This document shows, one piece after another, positions 16,675 through 25,581 of a stretch of 64,000 nucleotides of DNA. Below the pieces are notes generated by a model, which saw nothing but the letters and a program-made list of their open reading frames with translations, had not been told where the DNA came from and ran no database searches. This DNA comes from CAZBSE01 sp964561115. Lineage in GTDB: Bacteria; Actinomycetota; Humimicrobiia; Humimicrobiales; Humimicrobiaceae. The stretch covers positions 1 to 64,000 of the forward strand of contig CAZLOE010000002.1 of NCBI GenBank assembly GCA_964561115.1, given 5' to 3'. Position 1 is the first letter of the stretch. The number at the start of each line of letters is the position of its first letter. The position numbers and the translations under genes are program-made.

Positions 16675-17334
16675 ATGATCAAGAATATAGCTAAAGAGCT
16701 AAAAAATCATGCCCCGTTTACTTCTTTAGGAGCTTTAACAGGAATTATAATCATGATAGTGTCATATAGGCTTCCATTTAGAATCTCATATAATATCTTT
16801 TACACCTTACACCCCTTACATGTATTTCTAAGCGCATTTACAACTACTGCATTGTATATAATCTACAAAGGGAACAAAAGGAAGAATTTGTGGATGATAA
16901 TTCTAATTGGTTACCTGGGTTCTGTAGGCATAGCTACATTAAGTGATTCAGTGATTCCTTTTTTGGGGGAGGTTATGCTTGATCTTCCCAATAAGGGAAT
17001 TCATTTAGGGTTTATTGAGAAATGGTGGCTGATAAATCCCCTGGCTTTTTTGGGTATTACTCTTGCTTATTTTAAGCCTACCACCAAGATCAGCCATGCC
17101 GGGCATGTATTGGTCAGCACATGGGCTTCACTATTTCATATTATTATGGCTATGGAAGGCGAAATAAATTGGCTACTGTTTGTTATAGTTTTTATATTCC
17201 TATTTTTTGCAGTGTGGATCCCGTGCTGCACCAGCGATATTGTGTTCCCCCTGCTGTTTGTAAGGGAGAAAACCCCCAAAAAGGATGAACGCCGCAAAAC
17301 TTTAAAAAAGAATCAAGAGAAAAAAGACCGGTAA
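16675..17334 (+). CDS. Polytopic membrane protein with PCCTSDIVFP motif, unknown function
   Basis: This 219-residue protein has about six membrane segments and a basic C-terminal tail. Striking conserved-looking positions are HPLHVFLSA (about residue 46), the GHVLVSTWASLFH stretch (about 143-156) and PCCTSDIVFPLLF (about 183-195). The paired His and Cys residues in or near membranes suggest metal binding, which is inference only. I do not recognise a named family. AGGGGTGG acts as SD. The gene has its own promoter and lies upstream of the TetR-controlled lipid operon, 67 bp away, with no terminator seen. Confidence 0.65.
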   Translation: MIKNIAKELKNHAPFTSLGALTGIIIMIVSYRLPFRISYNIFYTLHPLHVFLSAFTTTALYIIYKGNKRKNLWMIILIGYLGSVGIATLSDSVIPFLGEVMLDLPNKGIHLGFIEKWWLINPLAFLGITLAYFKPTTKISHAGHVLVSTWASLFHIIMAMEGEINWLLFVIVFIFLFFAVWIPCCTSDIVFPLLFVREKTPKKDERRKTLKKNQEKKDR

Positions 17335-17355
17335 ATTCTTAAGCCACCTTTATTA

Positions 17356-17403
17356 TTGACAGGAAGTTTAATTTATACTAAAATAATACCGACCAGTTGG
17401 TAT
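17356..17403 (+). promoter_or_regulatory. Promoter with TetR-type palindromic operator
   Basis: TTGACA (17356-17361) and TAAAAT (17379-17384) are 17 bp apart. Directly after lies an 18-bp imperfect palindrome, ATACCGAC-CA-GTTGGTAT (17386-17403), whose arms match at 7 of 8 positions. It covers the expected start near 17391 and resembles operators of many TetR-family proteins. Since the next gene is a TetR regulator, autoregulation of the whole unit is likely. Confidence 0.65.
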
Positions 17404-17422
17404 GTTAATTGAAGCAGGTTCG

Positions 17423-18019
17423 ATGAGTATAAGAGAAAAAGGTATAAAGTCTAAAAAGAAACTACTTAAGGCTGCTCAGAAATGTTTTGCAAAATACGGC
17501 TTTGATGCCACAGGTGTTGCAAAAATATGTAAGAGTGCAGGTTTGAGTAAAGGTGCGTTCTACCACCATTTTTCAAGCAAGCAGGACCTTTTTTTAGAGA
17601 TGCTGGATCAGTGGTTAAAAATACTTGATGGGTACATAGATGATGTTAAGAAAGATTCAGATAATATACCGGAACTGGTAATGAATATAGCAAGCAAGGC
17701 AAGGCCGGTTTTTATAGAAGCTGAGGGACAACTGCCTATTTTTATAGAATTATGGATGAAGGCTTCAAGAGACCAGGGACTCAGAAAGATCACAATAGTA
17801 TCCTATAAAAAATATTTGAAGCTTTTTAGAGAAATAATAAATGAAGGGGTCCAAAAGGGGTCAATAAGGAAAGTAAATCCTGACATAATATCAAGAATGA
17901 TAGTGGCAGTTGCGGTGGGATTGATGATGCAGGGCCTGTTGGATCCAGAAGGAGCTAACTGGGATAAAACCGCAAAGGAAAGTATAGCAGTGATAATCAG
18001 AGGGCTTACCGGAAAGTAA
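17423..18019 (+). CDS. TetR/AcrR-family transcriptional regulator
   Basis: The N-terminal helix-turn-helix is canonical: KKLLKAAQKCFAKYGFDATGVAKICKSAGLSKGAFYHHFSSKQDLF (given here as one block of the TetR_N domain, residues about 9-54). The rest is an all-helical ligand-binding and dimerisation domain. I place the start at the ATG at 17423 because the upstream ATG at 17402 lies inside the operator palindrome; both are in frame. It heads a unit with an epimerase-like gene 45 bp away and the acyl-ligase fusion, so its ligand is plausibly an acyl-CoA or fatty acid. That assignment rests on gene context alone. Confidence 0.85.
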   Translation: MSIREKGIKSKKKLLKAAQKCFAKYGFDATGVAKICKSAGLSKGAFYHHFSSKQDLFLEMLDQWLKILDGYIDDVKKDSDNIPELVMNIASKARPVFIEAEGQLPIFIELWMKASRDQGLRKITIVSYKKYLKLFREIINEGVQKGSIRKVNPDIISRMIVAVAVGLMMQGLLDPEGANWDKTAKESIAVIIRGLTGK

Positions 18020-18064
18020 TATGAAAGATATTAGAAAAATCTATTAAAACTGGAGAAGATTGAT

Positions 18065-19030
18065 TTGAAAATTTTAATTACAGGAGCTTTTGGAAGTATA
18101 GGAATATATACCTTAAAAGAACTGATCAAAAGAGGAAATAAAGTCAGTGTTTTAGAACTTAAAACTAAGGCTAATCAGAAAATATATGAAAAATTTAAAT
18201 CAGACATAGAAATATTCTGGGGAGATATTACAGATAAAGACGATGTAGCAAAGGCGGTAGCAGATCAGGATGTAGTAATACACCTGGCTTTTGTCATCCC
18301 ATCCAGGAGTGAAGACAGGCCAAACTGGTCGTGGGAGATCAATGTTGAAGGCACCCGCAATATCCTTAATGCCATGAGGTCTTCTCCTAAAAAGCCCAGG
18401 ATAGTATTTGCATCTTCAGTTTCAGTATTTGGAAAGACGCAGGATTTTACTCCACCGAGGACAGCTGCTGAACAGGTCATGCCCACCGATAATTATTCTC
18501 ATCATAAGGTTGCCTGTGAACAGCTGGTAAAGATATCCGGTCTCGACTGGACTATTTTAAGGATAGGAGCGGTGCTTTCCGTGTCATTATGCGAGATAGA
18601 TCCCATGCTATTTAATGTGCCGCTGGATACCAGGATTGAAGTAGTACATGCTCATGATGCAGGAATTGCTTTTGCCAGTGCTGCCGTCAGTAAAGACGTT
18701 TGGGGAAAGATATTACTTATTGGCGGCGGTCCCAACTGTCAGATTTATCAAAGAGATCTGGTAGGAGAGGTATTAGAAGCTGTTGGTATTGGAATACTGC
18801 CGGAGAAAGCTTTTGCATCAAAATCTTTTTACACTGACTGGATGGATACCAGGGAAAGTCAGAGGCTTTTAAATTATCAAAATCGTGTACTGAGCGACTA
18901 TATAAATGATATTAAGACTTCAATGGGATTTAAAAGATATCTGGTAAGATTTGTGAAGCCTTTTGTACGTTACTGGCTACTCAGAAAATCCCCTTATCTG
19001 ATGCAAAAAAATCTGGTAATGGAATTCTAA
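18065..19030 (+). CDS. NAD(P)-dependent epimerase/dehydratase (extended SDR)
   Basis: This 321-residue protein is an extended short-chain dehydrogenase. The Rossmann motif GAFGSIG (residues 7-13) binds NAD(P), and NYSHHKVACE holds the catalytic Y-x3-K pair, with a Ser upstream (FASSVSVFG). Family members act on nucleotide sugars, sterols or flavonoid-type substrates. The setting between a TetR gene and an acyl-ligase/acyltransferase fusion suggests a lipid or lipid-linked substrate. The start is a TTG with a GGAGAAG SD. The C-terminal 40 residues are basic and hydrophobic and may touch the membrane. Confidence 0.8.
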   Translation: MKILITGAFGSIGIYTLKELIKRGNKVSVLELKTKANQKIYEKFKSDIEIFWGDITDKDDVAKAVADQDVVIHLAFVIPSRSEDRPNWSWEINVEGTRNILNAMRSSPKKPRIVFASSVSVFGKTQDFTPPRTAAEQVMPTDNYSHHKVACEQLVKISGLDWTILRIGAVLSVSLCEIDPMLFNVPLDTRIEVVHAHDAGIAFASAAVSKDVWGKILLIGGGPNCQIYQRDLVGEVLEAVGIGILPEKAFASKSFYTDWMDTRESQRLLNYQNRVLSDYINDIKTSMGFKRYLVRFVKPFVRYWLLRKSPYLMQKNLVMEF

Positions 19031-19055
19031 CTGCCTATAATTGATTTTAGTAATA

Positions 19056-21611
19056 ATGTATTTAGAAACAGGTGATATTCCTGTGGCATCAGGCTTACTT
19101 TCCTATATAAATAAGAGTTTAAAATCAAAAAGAAATTTTTTCTACTACAGAGGAAAATACAGGACATTATACTGGAGTTTTGGTGAAGTCTATGATTATG
19201 CCCGGAGATTTGCAGGGCTGGTTAAAGAACTTAAGCTGAACAAGGGCGACAGGGTAATAATAAAAGGGCAAAACAGGCCGGAGTGGATAATTGCTTATCT
19301 GGGCTGCCTTATGTCAGGAGCAGTTGCAGTACCGCTTGATTTAAAATCCGGTTATGATTTTGAGAGAAGGGTTCAGAAAAAAGTAAGGGCAAAACTGAAA
19401 ATTTACAGCGGTGTAAAAGATAAGTCCTTAAAAATAAGATCAATTGCTATGAAAGAGATAAAAGAGATCCTATCATCAGTACAGCCGTTAAAGTATAAAG
19501 ATGAAACTACCGGTGATAATGATCTGGCTCAAATCATTTTTACATCCGGTACTACTGCTGAACCGAAAGGGGTAATGATAACCCACCACAATATTGAAGC
19601 AAATATAAGGTCCGTTAAGCCTGTTATGGACAGGTGGAGAAATTTTTTCCGTCTTATGTGGAATCTAAAGATCCTATCCGTTGTTCCCTTAAGCCATATG
19701 TACGGTCAGTTTATTGGGATTTATGTTCCAATGATGATAGGCAGCTCGGTTGTTTTTATAAGCAGTACCAGTCCCAGGGATATTATAAAAGCTATAAAGG
19801 AAGAAAGGGCCTGGATGCTGGGAACACTGCCCAAGATATTGGAACTGCTGAAGGAACATATAGTCAAAAAATTCAATCTTGAAGGAAGCAAATTTGAAAG
19901 GAAATATAACCGGTTTAAAAAAATAAAGTGGCCGATAAGACTTCTTGCCTTTCTTAATATCCATTTGAAGATAGGCTGGAGGCTGGTAGTAATAATTGTA
20001 GGAGGAGCAGCTTTTGACAAAAGTATGGATGAATTCTGGAGGTGTATAGCATATACCATTTTCCAGGGTTACGGATTGACTGAAACGGCTCCGCTTATAA
20101 CCCTGGCTGACCCTTCTCTGACTGGAGCAGGATCGATTGGAAAAGTTTTGGACGGGCAGCAAGTGCGTCTTGTGAAAGGTGAGATATATGTCAAAGGTGA
20201 TAATGTTACACCGGGTTATTATAAGGACCCTGGATTAACGGGAGAAGCTTTATCTAAAGGCTGGTTTAAGACTGGAGACCTGGCTGAGATGGGTGAAGAC
20301 GGAAACCTGTATTTTAAGGGAAGGAAAGATGAAGTCATAGTCAGGGCCGACGGAATAAATATTTATCCGGAAGATATTGAATCCGTTTTAAAGGCGTTCA
20401 GTCCGGTAAAGGATTGTGTGGTATTGGGGCTTAGGTACAGGAATAGTCTGGAGCTTCATGCAGTATTGATACTAAAAGAAAAATACAGAGCTTCACCGGA
20501 AAAGATAATCAGTAGCGCCAATAAAAAATTAAGTGTATATCAGCACATAAACAGCTATAGTATATGGAAAGGAAATGATTTCCCCAGGACCACAACTAAA
20601 AAAATAAAAAGAAATGAAGTATTAAAGTCTGTCCTGCGGGCAGGAGTTAAAGGACAGGCCCTGGGACAGGATACAGACAGGAATTCACAGGAGATCTTTA
20701 AAATAATAAGCAGTTTTCACGGAGTCAAGCAGCATGATTTTAAAAAGGAATCAGAACTGGAAAAGGATCTGGGACTTGATTCTCTCGGTATGGTGCAGCT
20801 AGTTAACGCCATTGAACAAAAATATGATATAGAAGTGGATGACTCTCAGATAACGGGCCGTACCACTGTAAAGGATATTGAAAATATGATCAGGACTCCG
20901 GGGGTAACTTCCCGGAGGATACCGTTTTACAGCTTCCCGTTCCGGACCCCTATGCGCCTGGTAAGGACAATCTTTCAGTATATTTTATATCCGTTTATGT
21001 TGATTATATACAGACCTAAAGTTGAGGGGAGAGAAAATATAAAAGATCTCAGCCAGCCGGTCGTTTTTGCATCAAATCATACCAGTCTTCTGGACACCTT
21101 TGTAATTCTTTATTTATTACCGCTGAGGCTTAGGCAGAAGGTGACTACTGTAATGTCCATAGAATACCATTTCAAACATTTCTTTTATCAAACCGGTCCC
21201 TGGTGGAGAAGGATCATAGAAGCAATAGGCTTTTATCTCCTTGTAAACTTATTTATTGTCACCTGTCCTCTGTCAAGAACACATGGGTTCAAGCAGATTA
21301 TGGAAAATATTGGAAAGGTCATAAGCAGGGGATGGTATGTATTAATATATCCCGAAGGAAGGGTGACTACTGACGGCAGTATTAAAGAATTCGAGTCAGG
21401 AGTGGGAGTAATAGCATCTGATATGGAGATTCCCGTAGTTCCGGTAAGGATCGATGGGATTTTTAATATTTTAAAAAATGGTGTACTGCCATGGGGTCAC
21501 ATGCCCCGACGGCCGCTGGCAAAGGTCAGTTTTGGTAAACCAATGAAATTCAAAAATAAAAGTTACAGAGAAATCACCGGAATAATAGAAAAAAAGGTAA
21601 AATCAATGTAA
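19056..21611 (+). CDS. Trifunctional acyl-AMP ligase / acyl carrier protein / PlsC-type acyltransferase
   Basis: One polypeptide of about 851 residues joins three activities. Residues about 1-530 form an AMP-dependent acyl ligase: IIFTSGTTAEPKGVM, then GYGLTETAPL and GWFKTGDLAEMG. Residues about 540-610 are an acyl carrier domain with LGLDSLGMVQL, the Ser receiving 4'-phosphopantetheine. Residues about 640-850 are a PlsC acyltransferase with NHTSLLDT (NHx4D) and YPEGRVTT. Free fatty acid could be activated, loaded on the built-in ACP and passed to a lysolipid in one protein. Aas of enterobacteria fuses acyltransferase and ligase but has no ACP. The ATG at 19056 is preferred over a TTG at 19041; neither has a clear SD. 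Confidence 0.85.
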   Translation: MYLETGDIPVASGLLSYINKSLKSKRNFFYYRGKYRTLYWSFGEVYDYARRFAGLVKELKLNKGDRVIIKGQNRPEWIIAYLGCLMSGAVAVPLDLKSGYDFERRVQKKVRAKLKIYSGVKDKSLKIRSIAMKEIKEILSSVQPLKYKDETTGDNDLAQIIFTSGTTAEPKGVMITHHNIEANIRSVKPVMDRWRNFFRLMWNLKILSVVPLSHMYGQFIGIYVPMMIGSSVVFISSTSPRDIIKAIKEERAWMLGTLPKILELLKEHIVKKFNLEGSKFERKYNRFKKIKWPIRLLAFLNIHLKIGWRLVVIIVGGAAFDKSMDEFWRCIAYTIFQGYGLTETAPLITLADPSLTGAGSIGKVLDGQQVRLVKGEIYVKGDNVTPGYYKDPGLTGEALSKGWFKTGDLAEMGEDGNLYFKGRKDEVIVRADGINIYPEDIESVLKAFSPVKDCVVLGLRYRNSLELHAVLILKEKYRASPEKIISSANKKLSVYQHINSYSIWKGNDFPRTTTKKIKRNEVLKSVLRAGVKGQALGQDTDRNSQEIFKIISSFHGVKQHDFKKESELEKDLGLDSLGMVQLVNAIEQKYDIEVDDSQITGRTTVKDIENMIRTPGVTSRRIPFYSFPFRTPMRLVRTIFQYILYPFMLIIYRPKVEGRENIKDLSQPVVFASNHTSLLDTFVILYLLPLRLRQKVTTVMSIEYHFKHFFYQTGPWWRRIIEAIGFYLLVNLFIVTCPLSRTHGFKQIMENIGKVISRGWYVLIYPEGRVTTDGSIKEFESGVGVIASDMEIPVVPVRIDGIFNILKNGVLPWGHMPRRPLAKVSFGKPMKFKNKSYREITGIIEKKVKSM

Positions 21612-21681
21612 ATCCATCTGCTTTTTATTTGCACTATTTTGATTGTTGTAGGAAAATGTATTAGAGATTAAGGAGGATGAG

Positions 21682-22056
21682 ATGACTGAGAAGTTACAAA
21701 TATATAAATGTGAGATATGCGGCAATATCGTAGAAGTCCTTCATGAAGGAGAGGGAGAGCTTGTCTGCTGCGGTCAGCCTATGAAATTATACAAGGAAAA
21801 CACAACCGATGCTGCTCTGGAAAAGCACGTGCCTGTAATTGAAAAAACTGAAAACGGCTTTAAGATCAAAATCGGAAGTGTTGCCCATCCTATGATAGAG
21901 GAGCATTATATTGAGTGGATAGAAGCAATAGTGGATGGGGCAGCCTACAGGCAGTTTTTAAAACCGGGAGATGCTCCAGAAGCTGAGTTCTGTATAAAAG
22001 CTGATAATATAATAGCAAGAGAATACTGCAATATTCATGGACTGTGGAAAAAATAA
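21682..22056 (+). CDS. dfx: Desulfoferrodoxin (superoxide reductase, class I)
   Basis: This 124-residue protein reduces superoxide to peroxide. The N-terminal desulforedoxin-type iron centre has Cys10, Cys13, Cys29 and Cys30 (CEIC...CC). The catalytic centre has Glu47-Lys48-His49, His69, His75, Cys116 and His119 (EKHVP, AHPMIEEHYIEW, EYCNIHG). All ligands of a two-iron superoxide reductase are present. AAGGAGGA is a strong SD. The gene is followed by a hairpin and then by the flavodiiron protein, forming an oxygen-defence pair common in strict anaerobes. Confidence 0.95.
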   Translation: MTEKLQIYKCEICGNIVEVLHEGEGELVCCGQPMKLYKENTTDAALEKHVPVIEKTENGFKIKIGSVAHPMIEEHYIEWIEAIVDGAAYRQFLKPGDAPEAEFCIKADNIIAREYCNIHGLWKK

Positions 22057-22083
22057 CTATATAATAATGTAAATTTAGTATAA

Positions 22084-22120
22084 GTATGACCACATCTTTT
22101 TAATAAAGGTGTGGTCATAT
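22084..22120 (+). terminator. Hairpin between dfx and the flavodiiron gene, no U-tract
   Basis: ATGACCACATCTTT (22086-22099) pairs with AAAGGTGTGGTCAT (22105-22118), a 14-bp stem with one G-U pair and a 5-nt loop. It is followed by ATGCAATA rather than a T-run, so it may be an mRNA-processing or partial termination site that sets the ratio of the two products. Confidence 0.5.
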
Positions 22121-22145
22121 GCAATATAAAAATGACTGATTTAAA

Positions 22146-23342
22146 GTGGGTATAAAAAAACTAAAAGAAGACATTTACTTTGTAGGAGCTTTAGATCGGG
22201 ACAGAAGATTGTTTGATGAACTGATACCCCTTCCTGATGGGACTTCATATAATGCGTATCTGATCAAAGGATCGGAAAAAACTGCTCTGATCGATAGCGT
22301 AGATCCTCCGATGTATAGTACTCTGACTGATAATTTAGAAGAATTAAATACAGGAAAAATAGACTATATTATATCCCACCACGCGGAGCAGGATCATTCA
22401 GGCTCACTTCCAAAACTTATAAAGAAATATCCTGAATCTAAAATAATAACCAATCAGAAATGCAAATCAATGCTTATGGATCTGCTTCCGGTCCCGGATA
22501 AGAGATTCATGGTAGTAGGAGATGATGATGCTGTCTCTCTTGGAAATAAGACACTTCAGTTTATCCTTACTCCATGGGTCCACTGGCCTGAGACAATGTC
22601 CACATATTTAAAGGAAGACAAAATACTTTTCAGCTGTGATTTTTTTGGTTCTCATTATGCTACAGATGAGCTTTTCGTAAAGGATGTAAAGAAGATATAC
22701 AATGCCGCAAAGCGTTATTATGCAGAGATCATGATGCCCTTTAGGACCAGCATAATAAAGAACTTGGAAAAAATTGAAAGTCTTGATATAGACATTATCG
22801 CACCCAGCCATGGGCCTGTTTATAATAATATTGATTTTATTATAAATGCTTACCGGGAATGGGTATCAGACAGAGTCAAGAACGAAGTAGTAATACCATA
22901 CGTTTCAATGCACGGCAGTACGGAGAAAATGGTAGAATATTTAAAGCAGTCTCTGTCCGGAAAGGGAGTCACAGTAAAGGTATTTCATCTTACCGGTACT
23001 GACATAGGTGAGCTTGCCATGGCTTTGGTCGATGCCGCTACAGTGGTGATAGGAGCTCCTACCATACTTGCCGGTCCTCATCCCAATATAGTGTATGCAG
23101 CATATCTGGTTAGGGTATTGAGACCAAAGTTAAAGTATATATCAGTCATAGGCTCATATGGATGGGGCGGAAAGACTGTTGAAATGCTTGCAGATATGGT
23201 ATCTACCTTAAAAGCTGAGATCATAGAGCCAGTAGTAGTAAAAGGTTATCCTAAAGATGGAGATTTTAAGCTTCTTGATGGGCTGGCAGATAAGATAATC
23301 TTAAAGCATAAAGAACTCGCAGATAACGGTATGATATATTAG
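22146..23342 (+). CDS. fprA: Flavodiiron protein (FprA, A-type flavoprotein)
   Basis: This 398-residue protein reduces oxygen to water (some reduce NO). The N-terminal metallo-beta-lactamase-like domain has the diiron motif HAEQDH (His79, Glu81, Asp83, His84), with further ligands in TPWVHWPE, SCDFFG and SHGPVY. The C-terminal flavodoxin domain starts near residue 252 with VIPYVSMHGSTEKM, which binds FMN. There is no rubredoxin extension, so electrons must come from a separate rubredoxin or reductase not seen here. The start is a GTG. It lies 89 bp after dfx and is functionally linked to it. Confidence 0.95.
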   Translation: MGIKKLKEDIYFVGALDRDRRLFDELIPLPDGTSYNAYLIKGSEKTALIDSVDPPMYSTLTDNLEELNTGKIDYIISHHAEQDHSGSLPKLIKKYPESKIITNQKCKSMLMDLLPVPDKRFMVVGDDDAVSLGNKTLQFILTPWVHWPETMSTYLKEDKILFSCDFFGSHYATDELFVKDVKKIYNAAKRYYAEIMMPFRTSIIKNLEKIESLDIDIIAPSHGPVYNNIDFIINAYREWVSDRVKNEVVIPYVSMHGSTEKMVEYLKQSLSGKGVTVKVFHLTGTDIGELAMALVDAATVVIGAPTILAGPHPNIVYAAYLVRVLRPKLKYISVIGSYGWGGKTVEMLADMVSTLKAEIIEPVVVKGYPKDGDFKLLDGLADKIILKHKELADNGMIY

Positions 23343-23377
23343 ATATAAGCGATAATCATCGAGCATTATATAAAATA

Positions 23378-24160
23378 ATGAGGCTGAAAGAAGAACTGGA
23401 TAGATTATATCTGTATTATAATAATAGGAAATTTGTCCACCCTGATCCCCTGGAATTTTTATATAATTATAATGATATGAAGGACCGTGAGATTGTAGGG
23501 CTGGTAGCTTCATCGCTGGCTTATGGTAGAGTGACTCAGATACTCAGGAGTGTCTCACTGGTACTGGCTAAGATGTCACCGACCCCTTCGGTATTTTTAG
23601 AAAAATCTTCAACCACCCTTCTTTACAGGATTTTTTCTGATTTCAAGCACAGATTTACCACCGGTATGGAATTATCCTGCCTGCTTGTGAATATAAAAGA
23701 TGTCATAATGACATACGGGTCTTTAAATGCCTGTTTTACCACGGGACTGAAAAAAGAAGATAAGACTATCCTTACTGCTGCTTTAAATTTTGCAAAAAAT
23801 CTTAATGCTTCTCAAAAGAGAAGATGCAACAGCCTTATGCCTTCGCCGGCGGGAGGCAGCGCTTTTAAAAGACTGAATCTTTACCTGCGCTGGATGGTGC
23901 GCAGGGACAATGTAGACCCGGGAGGATGGGATAACATCTCGAGCTCAAAATTAATTATCCCTCTTGATACTCATATGTACAGAATTTCATTGAAATTGGG
24001 ACTTACTAAAAGAAAACAGGCAGATATCAGGACTGCTCTGGAAGTAACAGATTCATTCAAAAGATTTGATAAAAACGATCCGGTAAAGTATGATTTTGCT
24101 CTTACCAGGCTGGGAATGAATAAAATTGAACATACTTTATTAAAAGAATGTATTATCTAA
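23378..24160 (+). CDS. TIGR02757 (DUF2400) family protein
   Basis: The 260-residue sequence matches TIGR02757 across its length: IVGLVASSLAYGRV near 40-53, LMPSPAGGSAFKRLNLYLRWMVR near 150-172, and KLIIPLDTHMYRIS near 190. The DPVKYDFALTRLGM motif is near the end. The fold resembles helix-hairpin-helix DNA glycosylases, but no activity has been shown that I know of. The conserved GxD and K in the middle region are retained. No SD is seen; a CATTAT hexamer ends 8 bp before the ATG, so the mRNA could be leaderless. It follows the flavodiiron gene by 35 bp. Confidence 0.85.
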   Translation: MRLKEELDRLYLYYNNRKFVHPDPLEFLYNYNDMKDREIVGLVASSLAYGRVTQILRSVSLVLAKMSPTPSVFLEKSSTTLLYRIFSDFKHRFTTGMELSCLLVNIKDVIMTYGSLNACFTTGLKKEDKTILTAALNFAKNLNASQKRRCNSLMPSPAGGSAFKRLNLYLRWMVRRDNVDPGGWDNISSSKLIIPLDTHMYRISLKLGLTKRKQADIRTALEVTDSFKRFDKNDPVKYDFALTRLGMNKIEHTLLKECII

Positions 24161-24257
24161 TGTTCTAAACTTCTAAAAAGTTGTTTTATAATATATAATA
24201 ATGTGAAATTTCAATAAATATATTTAAACTATAATCAAATTGAATAGGGGGTAAGTC

Positions 24258-25523
24258 ATGATAAGAAGAATATTTTCCAAAGCCAAGTACTTTTTTTTAT
24301 CGGTTTTAGTAGCAGTCCTGGTTATAACCCTTTTTCCCACCACTATAAATGGAGGTTCAGAAGAACAGGTGCAGGCATTTGTAACCCGTTTTTACGAGCA
24401 GTGCTTGGAAAGACAGCCCGACCAAGGCGGGTTAAATGAATGGGTAGGGCGCCTTTTAAATGGTTCTAAGACCGGTGCTGATGTTGCAGAAGGATTTGTG
24501 TTCAGTGAGGAATTTAAAGCTAAGAATCATTCGGATGAGGTTTTTGTAACTATACTATACAAAGCTTTTTTTAACAGGGAACCGGATCCAAACGGCTACA
24601 GTACCTGGCTTGAAAGACTGGCAGGAGGAATGAGCAGAAAAACCGTTTTAGACGGGTTTTTAAAGTCAAAGGAATTTGCCCAGCTTTGTGATAATTATGG
24701 TATTACGTCTTATACAGGTGCTCCTGCTTATACTGCTTCAACAACTTCCGGATACAGTTCAAGTGGAATATCTGGTTTCCATGCCGGAAGAAAGGTCAAC
24801 TTTATTATCTGGGGCGATGACAGCGCTTACGACAGAGCAGGAGGAAGAGTAAGCGGAAGGACTGATATTAATATATTTGTTCATATGAATCTTGATACCG
24901 GGAAGGTTTATCTAGTGACAATACCACGTGATACCTGGTTCGGAGGGCGTAAGATCAACGGATACCATGCTTCTGGTGGACATGGTTATGCAGTAAGTAA
25001 ATTTGAACAATTTACCGGAGCAAAGATCGATTTCTATGTTATTAGTGATTTTGATGGATTTAAACCTTTGATTGATTATTTTAGCGGTGTGGATACCACT
25101 GTTGAAGAAAAGATAGCTGATGGTTTTTCCGGCTGTTATCTGGGTGTAGGAACTCATCATTTAAATGGGACTCAGGCACTTGCTCTGTCAAGAGCGAGAC
25201 ACGGCAGGTCTCTTTATGGGGGAGGAGCTTATTCAAGAGAAAGACAGTCGGCAATGCTTATAGCTGATTTGATGCTGCAGAAAAGGTCAATGGTGAACTC
25301 GGGAAATCTGTCTAATTTCTTAAATGTAATGGGACAGTATGTATGGACTAATATATCTCTGAGTCAGGCAGCACAGATTTTACCGGTGGTCCTTTCTATG
25401 AGCAGACAGGATATTACTATTACTACCTTTAATTCATGGCCTCAGTGGTTTGGGAAGTCAAGCGCTGTTGGTTATAATGAGGCAGAAAAGAATCAGTTCT
25501 TTCAAAATATCCTGAATCAATAA
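24258..25523 (+). CDS. DUF4214 - LytR-CpsA-Psr (LCP) fusion protein, secreted
   Basis: This 421-residue protein has an N-terminal signal/anchor (about residues 10-32) and then a DUF4214 region (about 36-150) with two related units (FYEQCLERQPDQGGLNEW and LYKAFFNREPDPNGYSTW). A Ser/Thr-rich linker leads to an LCP domain (about 175-345). LCP motifs are GRTDINIFVHMNLDTGKVYL, TIPRDTWF, KING and LNGTQALALSRARH, with an Arg-rich segment before SRERQS. LCP enzymes transfer polyprenyl-linked glycopolymers onto peptidoglycan, and the conserved Arg/Asp residues for pyrophosphate binding are present. DUF4214 is typical of surface and glycosyltransferase-linked proteins. A GGGGG SD precedes the ATG. Confidence 0.8.
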   Translation: MIRRIFSKAKYFFLSVLVAVLVITLFPTTINGGSEEQVQAFVTRFYEQCLERQPDQGGLNEWVGRLLNGSKTGADVAEGFVFSEEFKAKNHSDEVFVTILYKAFFNREPDPNGYSTWLERLAGGMSRKTVLDGFLKSKEFAQLCDNYGITSYTGAPAYTASTTSGYSSSGISGFHAGRKVNFIIWGDDSAYDRAGGRVSGRTDINIFVHMNLDTGKVYLVTIPRDTWFGGRKINGYHASGGHGYAVSKFEQFTGAKIDFYVISDFDGFKPLIDYFSGVDTTVEEKIADGFSGCYLGVGTHHLNGTQALALSRARHGRSLYGGGAYSRERQSAMLIADLMLQKRSMVNSGNLSNFLNVMGQYVWTNISLSQAAQILPVVLSMSRQDITITTFNSWPQWFGKSSAVGYNEAEKNQFFQNILNQ

Positions 25524-25581
25524 TATATATAAAAAGCATAAACTTATAGATCATTGCAGGAATCATGAGTAGCATTATTTT

